Positions 6,103 to 9,975 of a DNA stretch of 9,975 bases are shown one piece after another (the first letter of the stretch is position 1; each line of letters starts with the position of its first letter). The translations under genes and the position numbers were made by a program. The stretch is from Bradyrhizobiaceae bacterium. GTDB taxonomy: Bacteria > Pseudomonadota > Alphaproteobacteria > Rhizobiales > Hyphomicrobiaceae. The stretch covers positions 1-9,975 of the forward strand of contig CANJPN010000197.1 of the NCBI GenBank assembly GCA_947475855.1, in the 5' to 3' direction. The notes under the pieces are model-generated. The model was not told where the DNA came from. It saw only the letters and a list, made by a program, of their open reading frames with translations, and did not search any database.

Positions 6103-7713
6103 GTGCCAGAGCCCGCCGCCAAATCCTCCCGCGCCGCCAGCAACAGCCCTGAAATGACCGTCTCAGAGCTGAGCGGCGCGATCAAGCGTGCGCTGGAGGA
6201 CGGCTTCGGCTACGTGCGCCTGCGCGGTGAGATCTCCGGCTATCGCGGGCCGCATTCGTCGGGCCACGCGTACTTCGGCCTCAAGGACGACAAGGCGAAG
6301 ATCGACGCCGTGATCTGGAAGGGCAACTTCCAGAAGCTGCGCTTCAAGCCCGAGGAAGGCATGGAGGTGATCGCGCAAGGCAAGATCACCACGTTCCCTG
6401 GTTCGTCGAAATATCAGATCATGATCGATACGCTGGAGCCCGCGGGCGCCGGCGCGCTGATGGCGATCCTGGAAGAGCGCAAGCGCAAACTCGCGGCCGA
6501 AGGCCTGTTCTCCGAGGAACGCAAGCGCCGCCTGCCGTTCTGGCCCGCCGTCGTCGGCATCGTCACCTCACCGACAGGCGCCGTCATCCGCGACATGCTG
6601 CACGGGTTCAACGAGCGCTTTCCCGCGCACGTGGTCGTGTGGCCGGTGCGCGTGCAGGGCGAAGGCAGCGCCGCCGAGGTCGCAGCCGCCATCCGAGGTT
6701 TCAACGCCATCCCACCGGGCAGCCGCATTCCCCGGCCCGACGTGCTGATCGTCGCGCGCGGCGGCGGCAGCCTCGAAGATCTTTGGGGCTTCAACGAAGA
6801 GATCGTGGTGCGCGCGGTCGCCGAAAGCGCGATACCGCTGATCTCCGCCGTCGGTCACGAGACCGACTGGACGCTGATCGATCTCGTCGCCGATGCCCGT
6901 GCGCCGACGCCGACGAAGGCCGCCGAATGGGCGGTGCCGATGTTCTCCGATCTCGTCGAGGAGACCGAGAAGCTCGAGTTGCGGCTCAAGATCGCCGTGC
7001 GCCGCAGCGTCGAAAATCACCGCACGCATTTGAAGGCCGCGGCGCGCGGTCTGCCGCGTCCCGAAGATCTCGTCGCCATGCCGCGTCAGCGGTTCGATGC
7101 AGTCGACAGGCGGCTCGGCCGCGCGCTGCTCGCCAATACGCGTGCGCACGGAATGCGTCACGCCAAACTCGCGGCACGTCTGCAACCGCGGTTGCTCGAA
7201 ATTCGCGTCTCCCGCGCTGCCGATCGGTTGGAAGCGCTGGCGCGACGTTCGGGCGACGGCCTCGCGCGTCTCACCGCGCAGCGCCGGACACGGCTCGAAC
7301 GATTGAGCGGGCGCCTCACACCGGAACTGGTTCGCGGCAGGCTCGGCCGTGCGAGCGAGCGTGTCGAATCGCTGACCGAGCGGGCGCGGCGTGCGCTCGA
7401 AAACGGCATCGCGGCGCGGCGGCGGGTGCTCGACGGCAGCAGCGGCATGTTGCGTTCGCTCAGCTATCAGAGCGTGCTGGGTCGCGGATATGCGCTGGTG
7501 CGCGACGGTGCGGGCCAGGCCGTGCGTTCGACGGGGCAAGTGATGGCCGGCGCGGTGCTGTCCGTCGAGGTCGCCGACGGGCGCTTTGCAGCGCAGGCGC
7601 TGGAGGGCGGCGCGGCCGCGGTTTCTCCGACGCCGAATGCTGCGCAGCCCTCGGCTGCTGCGCCAGCACCGCGCAAACGCGATGGCGGCGGCTCGCAAGG
7701 GTCGCTGTTCTGA
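6103..7713 (+). CDS. xseA: Exodeoxyribonuclease VII large subunit
   Basis: XseA is the catalytic subunit of exonuclease VII, which with several XseB small subunits degrades single-stranded DNA from both ends during repair. The N-terminal OB-fold spans roughly 18-115, with RLRGEISGYRGPHSSGHAYFGLKD (39-62). The catalytic region shows GIVTSPTGAVIRDM (152-165), RGGGSLEDLWGFNEE (219-233), SAVGHETDWTLIDLVADARAPTPTKAAE (248-275). A long helical Arg-rich segment (about 285-450) and a closing beta domain (SVLGRGYALVRDG, near 460) follow. At 536 residues it is longer than E. coli XseA (456), mainly through an Ala/Pro-rich tail (about 505-536) ending QGSLF, which looks like a sliding-clamp-binding motif. 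The start is GTG at 6103. The internal ATG at residue 18 would cut the family-typical leader before TVSELS. The ribosome site is weak. xseB is not in the window. Confidence 0.96.
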   Translation: MPEPAAKSSRAASNSPEMTVSELSGAIKRALEDGFGYVRLRGEISGYRGPHSSGHAYFGLKDDKAKIDAVIWKGNFQKLRFKPEEGMEVIAQGKITTFPGSSKYQIMIDTLEPAGAGALMAILEERKRKLAAEGLFSEERKRRLPFWPAVVGIVTSPTGAVIRDMLHGFNERFPAHVVVWPVRVQGEGSAAEVAAAIRGFNAIPPGSRIPRPDVLIVARGGGSLEDLWGFNEEIVVRAVAESAIPLISAVGHETDWTLIDLVADARAPTPTKAAEWAVPMFSDLVEETEKLELRLKIAVRRSVENHRTHLKAAARGLPRPEDLVAMPRQRFDAVDRRLGRALLANTRAHGMRHAKLAARLQPRLLEIRVSRAADRLEALARRSGDGLARLTAQRRTRLERLSGRLTPELVRGRLGRASERVESLTERARRALENGIAARRRVLDGSSGMLRSLSYQSVLGRGYALVRDGAGQAVRSTGQVMAGAVLSVEVADGRFAAQALEGGAAAVSPTPNAAQPSAAAPAPRKRDGGGSQGSLF

Positions 7714-7759
7714 GCTGGCTTGCGATCCTCCAGCGAAGAATTCGCGGCGAGGCCGCGAT

Positions 7760-7773
7760 CGGGGCTAGCCCCG
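7760..7773. repeat. 14-bp perfect palindrome downstream of xseA
   Basis: CGGGGCTAGCCCCG is exactly self-complementary. It lies 46 nt after the xseA stop and 7 nt before the terminator hairpin. It could be a protein-binding site or part of the same 3'-end structure. Its function is unknown. Confidence 0.5.
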
Positions 7774-7780
7774 AACCCCA

Positions 7781-7814
7781 TTGGCGGGACACCCGCCAAA
7801 CCGCCCGTCTTTTT
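7781..7814 (+). terminator. Probable Rho-independent terminator of xseA
   Basis: TTGGCGGG (7781-7788) and CCCGCCAA (7792-7799) form a perfect 8-bp stem with a 3-nt loop. A five-T run follows at 7810-7814, ten nt beyond the stem, which is further than ideal. The position, 67 nt after the xseA stop, fits termination of that gene. Confidence 0.6.
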
Positions 7815-7926
7815 GCCTCTTGGAATTAGCCTTCGGCCGGGGAGGCAAGAATGCGTAGACGAACGACTTCGACAACGCATTCCTCTCCTCTTGATGCACC
7901 GGCCGCGTCAGCCGATCGCAGATCGG
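7813..7926 (+). other. Adjoining hairpins and a C/T-rich stretch in the xseA-mscS spacer
   Basis: Two hairpins abut. TTGCCTC (7813-7819) pairs with GAGGCAA (7842-7848). Directly after it, GAATGCGT (7849-7856) pairs with ACGCATTC (7875-7882). TCCTCTCCTCTT (7881-7892) overlaps and follows the second stem, and CCGATC/GATCGG (7912-7917 with 7921-7926) is a third small hairpin. Paired stems next to a CU-rich single strand resemble a small RNA with an anti-Shine-Dalgarno seed, but no promoter was found. The whole 7714-8043 spacer has no believable gene. Nearer mscS it also contains the palindrome CCACGTGG (7984-7991). Confidence 0.3.
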
Positions 7927-8043
7927 ATTGCGCAGACCCGGGGCTTGACCATTTACGGGTATGAATGTCGCGGTCGCTCGATCCCACGTGGTAATGTTTG
8001 ATCCTGGCTCGAACTGCGCATTCTATCGAACCAATGGAACACG

Positions 8044-8832
8044 ATGCCCCAATCCGATCCGACACTACTGGCCGCGATCCTCGCCTGGGCCGCTTCGGCA
8101 CTGCCGCAGGTGGCGGGCGCAATCGCGCTGATCATCGCGGGATCTTGGCTGTCGCGCTTGAGCGAGCGAACGCTTCTACGCGTCATGGACCGGCAGCTCG
8201 CGGGTGATCCGACGCTGCGCGGCGTGCTCGGCTCCGGTGCGCGCTACGGCGTATTGCTGCTGTTCCTGATCGCCGCGATCGGGCAGCTCGGGTTCCAGCT
8301 TTCGAGCGTGCTCGCAGTGCTGGCCACGGCCGGCCTCGCCATCGGTCTCGCGCTGCAGGCGACACTGTCGAACATCGCAGCGGGTATCATGCTGCTGTGG
8401 CTGCGGCCCTTCAAAGTGGGCGACACGATCGAGGTCGGCGCGGTCGCCGGAAAAGTGATCGAGGTCGGATTGTTCGCGAGCGAGATCCACACGATCGACG
8501 GGCTCTACCAGTTCGTGCCGAACTCGGAACTCTGGAACAAGAAGCTGACGAACTTCTCGCGTCTGCCGCGCCGGCTCGTCTCGGTGCGTGTGAAGCTCGC
8601 CGATCCCACGGTGATCGACCGTCTCAGGCGCTGGCTCGATCACACGTATGCCGAGGATGCCCGCGTAACAAAAGATCCCAAGCCGAGCGTGATCGTCAGC
8701 GAATTGGCCGACGACAAGATGACGATCACGGTGCAGGCGTGGACCAGTACCGAGCACTATCAGGCAGTGCTGCGCGATCTCACCGACCGCTTGCCGGATG
8801 TCGTGCGCGGCGTCGGCGTGGACGAATATTGA
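8044..8832 (+). CDS. Small-conductance mechanosensitive channel, MscS family
   Basis: MscS channels form heptamers in the inner membrane and open under membrane tension to release solutes after hypo-osmotic shock. The 262-residue protein has the short MscS layout. Transmembrane segments are near 17-36 (SALPQVAGAIALIIAGSWLS) and 68-85 (YGVLLLFLIAAIGQLGFQ). The pore helix is near 88-115 (SVLAVLATAGLAIGLALQATLSNIAAGI), showing the Ala/Gly packing pattern of MscS TM3. The cytoplasmic beta domain signature follows: LLWLRPFKVGDTIEVGAVAGKVIEVGLF (117-144), then TIDGLYQFVPNSELW (150-164) and NFSRLPRR (170-177). The length is near that of E. coli MscS (286). The ATG at 8044 gives a normal N-terminus; GGAA six nt upstream is a weak ribosome site. 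A terminator upstream suggests it has its own promoter. Repeat elements begin 43 nt after the stop. Confidence 0.95.
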   Translation: MPQSDPTLLAAILAWAASALPQVAGAIALIIAGSWLSRLSERTLLRVMDRQLAGDPTLRGVLGSGARYGVLLLFLIAAIGQLGFQLSSVLAVLATAGLAIGLALQATLSNIAAGIMLLWLRPFKVGDTIEVGAVAGKVIEVGLFASEIHTIDGLYQFVPNSELWNKKLTNFSRLPRRLVSVRVKLADPTVIDRLRRWLDHTYAEDARVTKDPKPSVIVSELADDKMTITVQAWTSTEHYQAVLRDLTDRLPDVVRGVGVDEY

Positions 8833-8875
8833 GCCGCCTTCGTTCTCCGCCGTCTTCGACCTCATGCCGTGAAAT

Positions 8876-8964
8876 GGCGGAATACGCTGCGCCAACCCGC
8901 CCGACGAAGGTGTCGATGCGATCGGCGGCAGGACGTAGGGCGGAATAGCGAAGCGTATTCCGCC
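8876..8964. repeat. Palindromic repeat pair (CGTAGGGCGG family), first cluster
   Basis: Two inverted copies of a roughly 31-nt unit. Copy 1, minus-oriented, is 8876-8906; copy 2, plus-oriented, is 8934-8964. The outer 17-nt arms GGCGGAATACGCTGCGC (8876-8892) and 8948-8964 are complementary with one mismatch. Copy 2 folds by itself: GGCGGAATA (8939-8947) pairs with TATTCCGCC (8956-8964) around GCGAAGCG. Units of this GTAGGGCGGAT...ATCCGCC type are scattered in many proteobacterial genomes, usually between genes. They may act as transcript-end or stability hairpins, and are presumably moved by an enzyme encoded elsewhere. Confidence 0.75.
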
Positions 8965-9004
8965 GCCGCGCGCACTCATCGATTATTAACGTTGCTGCGG
9001 CACA

Positions 9005-9032
9005 TCTGGAGGTTCGAACGTCGACCTCCGGA
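9005..9032 (+). promoter_or_regulatory. Leader hairpin overlapping the ribosome site of the small zinc-protein gene
   Basis: TCTGGAGGT (9005-9013) can pair with ACCTCCGGA (9024-9032), nine pairs including one wobble, with a 10-nt loop. The Shine-Dalgarno GGAG at 9030-9033 lies 7 nt before the ATG at 9041, and its first three bases sit in the base of this stem. Folding could hide the site and lower translation. Confidence 0.4.
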
Positions 9033-9040
9033 GCAGTGCA

Positions 9041-9247
9041 ATGAGTGAAGCCAAGCGGTGCCGGCTGTGCGGCGAAAGCGGGCCGACGACCTTCTTCCGT
9101 CAGGGCAACGCGCGGATCGGCGTCTGCGCCAATCAGCACAAGATTTCCGAAGAGCCGATCGGGAATGCCCCCTTCGAGCACGAGCGGCTGTCGAATTGGA
9201 TCAAGCGACTCAAGCGGAGCACGTGGCGCGAGACCATAAGTTATTGA
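9041..9247 (+). CDS. Small putative zinc-binding protein, unrecognised
   Basis: This 68-residue protein is not one I recognise. It begins MSEAKRCRLCGESGPTTF and carries Cys7-x2-Cys10, Cys29 and His33, an arrangement able to hold one zinc ion (C-x2-C-x18-C-x3-H). The rest is polar, with a basic stretch WIKRLKRSTWR near 53-63, so nucleic-acid or protein binding is possible. No signal peptide or membrane segment is visible. GGAG at 9030-9033 is well placed 7 nt before the ATG, the best argument that the frame is translated. An overlapping frame starting at 9045 has no such site. The gene stands alone, with palindromic repeat clusters on both sides (ending 76 nt upstream and starting 41 nt downstream). 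Confidence 0.62.
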   Translation: MSEAKRCRLCGESGPTTFFRQGNARIGVCANQHKISEEPIGNAPFEHERLSNWIKRLKRSTWRETISY

Positions 9248-9288
9248 GTGTATCTCCGAACCTATACGCGGCGGCATATGCATTGCAG

Positions 9289-9344
9289 GCTATTCCGCCC
9301 TGCGAAAGTGCGGCGTAGGGCGGATTTGCGAAGCGTATTCCGCC
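9289..9344. repeat. Palindromic repeat, half unit plus full unit, second cluster
   Basis: The half unit GCTATTCCGCCCTGCG (9289-9304) is the reverse complement of the first 16 nt of the unit at 8934, with one mismatch. The full unit at 9314-9344 matches 8934-8964 at 29 of 31 positions. CCGCCCTGCG (9295-9304) pairs with CGTAGGGCGG (9314-9323) around a 9-nt loop, with one wobble. Confidence 0.75.
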
Positions 9345-9371
9345 GTTTCGATCCCACGATGGCCGTGGAAC

Positions 9372-9414
9372 GGCGGGTTACGCAGCGCCAAGTGCGCCGC
9401 TAACCCGCCCTACG
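9372..9414. repeat. Palindromic repeat, variant unit near the 3' end of frmA
   Basis: GGCGGGTTA (9372-9380) pairs perfectly with TAACCCGCC (9401-9409), with a GCGC-rich inner stem, followed by CTACG (9410-9414). CCGCCCTACG (9405-9414) is the exact reverse complement of CGTAGGGCGG at 9314-9323, so this copy faces the previous unit across 101 bp. It lies 24 nt past the frmA stop on the minus strand and may shape that transcript's 3' end. Confidence 0.75.
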
Positions 9415-9438
9415 GCGTGTGCGCCGTTCGTACGTCGT

Positions 9439-9975
9439 TCAGAACACCACGACGCTGCGGATGCTCTCGCCTTTGTGCATGAGGTCGAAGCCTTCGTTGA
9501 TCCGGTTGAGCGGCAGGATGTGCGTGATCATCGGGTCGATCTCGATCTTGCCGTTCATGTACCAGTCGACGATCTTGGGCACGTCCGTGCGGCCGCGTGC
9601 GCCGCCGAACGCGGTGCCTTTCCAGACGCGGCCGGTGACGAGTTGGAACGGACGCGTCTTGATCTCCTGGCCCGCGCCCGCGACGCCGATGACAATCGAC
9701 TGGCCCCAGCCGCGATGCGCGCTTTCGAGCGCGACACGCATGACATCGACATTGCCGATGCACTCGAACGTGTAGTCCGCGCCGCCGATCTGATCCGCGC
9801 CGCGCTTGGTCATGTTGACGAGGTGCTGAGTGAGATCGCCGGAGATCGTCTTGGGGTTGACGAAGTGCGTCATGCCGAAGCGGCGGCCCCACTCTTCCTT
9901 CGCGTCGTTCATGTCGACGCCGATGATCATGTCCGCGCCGGCGAGCTTGCAGCCCTGGATCACGTTGAGGCCGAT
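9439..9975 (-). CDS. frmA: S-(hydroxymethyl)glutathione dehydrogenase / class III alcohol dehydrogenase, C-terminal part
   Basis: This zinc- and NAD-dependent cytosolic enzyme oxidises the formaldehyde-glutathione adduct to S-formylglutathione, the first enzymatic step of formaldehyde detoxification. The window holds only the C-terminal 178 residues. The frame is open to the right edge, beginning IGLNVIQGCKLAGADMIIGVD, the NAD-binding Rossmann region. It continues with GGADYTFECIGN, GWGQSIVIGVAGAGQEI, TRPFQLVTGRVWKGTAFGGARGR and FDLMHKGESIRSVVVF, all diagnostic of the class III family. The catalytic zinc ligands of the N-terminal half lie outside the window. Before GGADYTF there is an insertion of about seven residues (within TKRGADQIGGAD) relative to E. 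coli FrmA as I recall it. The same gene is called adhC, adhI or flhA in other species. Its operon partners cannot be seen. Confidence 0.95.
   Translation of the reverse strand: MGLNVIQGCKLAGADMIIGVDMNDAKEEWGRRFGMTHFVNPKTISGDLTQHLVNMTKRGADQIGGADYTFECIGNVDVMRVALESAHRGWGQSIVIGVAGAGQEIKTRPFQLVTGRVWKGTAFGGARGRTDVPKIVDWYMNGKIEIDPMITHILPLNRINEGFDLMHKGESIRSVVVF

Noticed and set aside
6568..7829. Long open frames antisense to or out of frame with xseA
   Set aside because: High-GC third-position bias opens such shadow frames. Their Arg-rich translations show no domains, while the xseA frame is unambiguous.
7996..8010. GTTTGATCCTGGCTC, identical to 15 nt of the conserved 5' end of 16S rRNA
   Set aside because: The match breaks right after these bases, and the sequence runs into the mscS leader within 34 nt. 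This is a chance match, not an rRNA gene, though universal 16S primers could weakly prime here.
1..9975. CRISPR array, insertion sequence or phage genes
   Set aside because: There are no regularly spaced direct repeats, no transposase or integrase, and no phage structural genes. The repeats at 8876-9414 are short palindromes without coding capacity.

Overview
This is a high-GC chromosomal window from an alphaproteobacterium, most likely of the order Hyphomicrobiales (Rhizobiales). That placement rests on the RuvB, XseA and glutathione-dependent formaldehyde dehydrogenase sequences as I recall those families, and on dispersed CGTAGGGCGG-type palindromic repeats. I could not run a search, so it is not proven.

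Layout, left to right. A TadG-like von Willebrand factor A protein (57-1391, +) has an irregular N-terminus. It converges on ruvB (1580-2629, -), which follows a NUDIX hydrolase gene (2715-3461, -) on the same strand. The region 3462-4017 has no credible gene but is rich in strong nested inverted repeats, and may encode a structured RNA. An AraC-family regulator (4018-4986, -) is divergent from a class I SAM-dependent methyltransferase (5188-6000, +), with about 200 bp of shared control region. A 13-bp perfect inverted repeat around a -10-like box precedes xseA (6103-7713, +), the large subunit of exonuclease VII. A terminator hairpin and a run of further hairpins fill 7714-8043, before an MscS-type channel gene (8044-8832, +). 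A small putative zinc-binding protein (9041-9247, +) lies between two clusters of palindromic repeats. The window ends inside the frmA/adhC formaldehyde-detoxification gene (9439 to the edge, -).

Functionally this is mostly housekeeping: branch migration, single-strand exonuclease, osmotic protection, formaldehyde oxidation and nucleotide-derivative clean-up. One likely regulator-target pair (AraC and methyltransferase) is included. No phage, CRISPR array, transposase, rRNA or tRNA was recognised. The best leads are the structured region 3593-3998, the inverted repeat on the xseA promoter region, a QGSLF clamp-binding-like C-terminus on XseA, and the repeat clusters around the small zinc protein.
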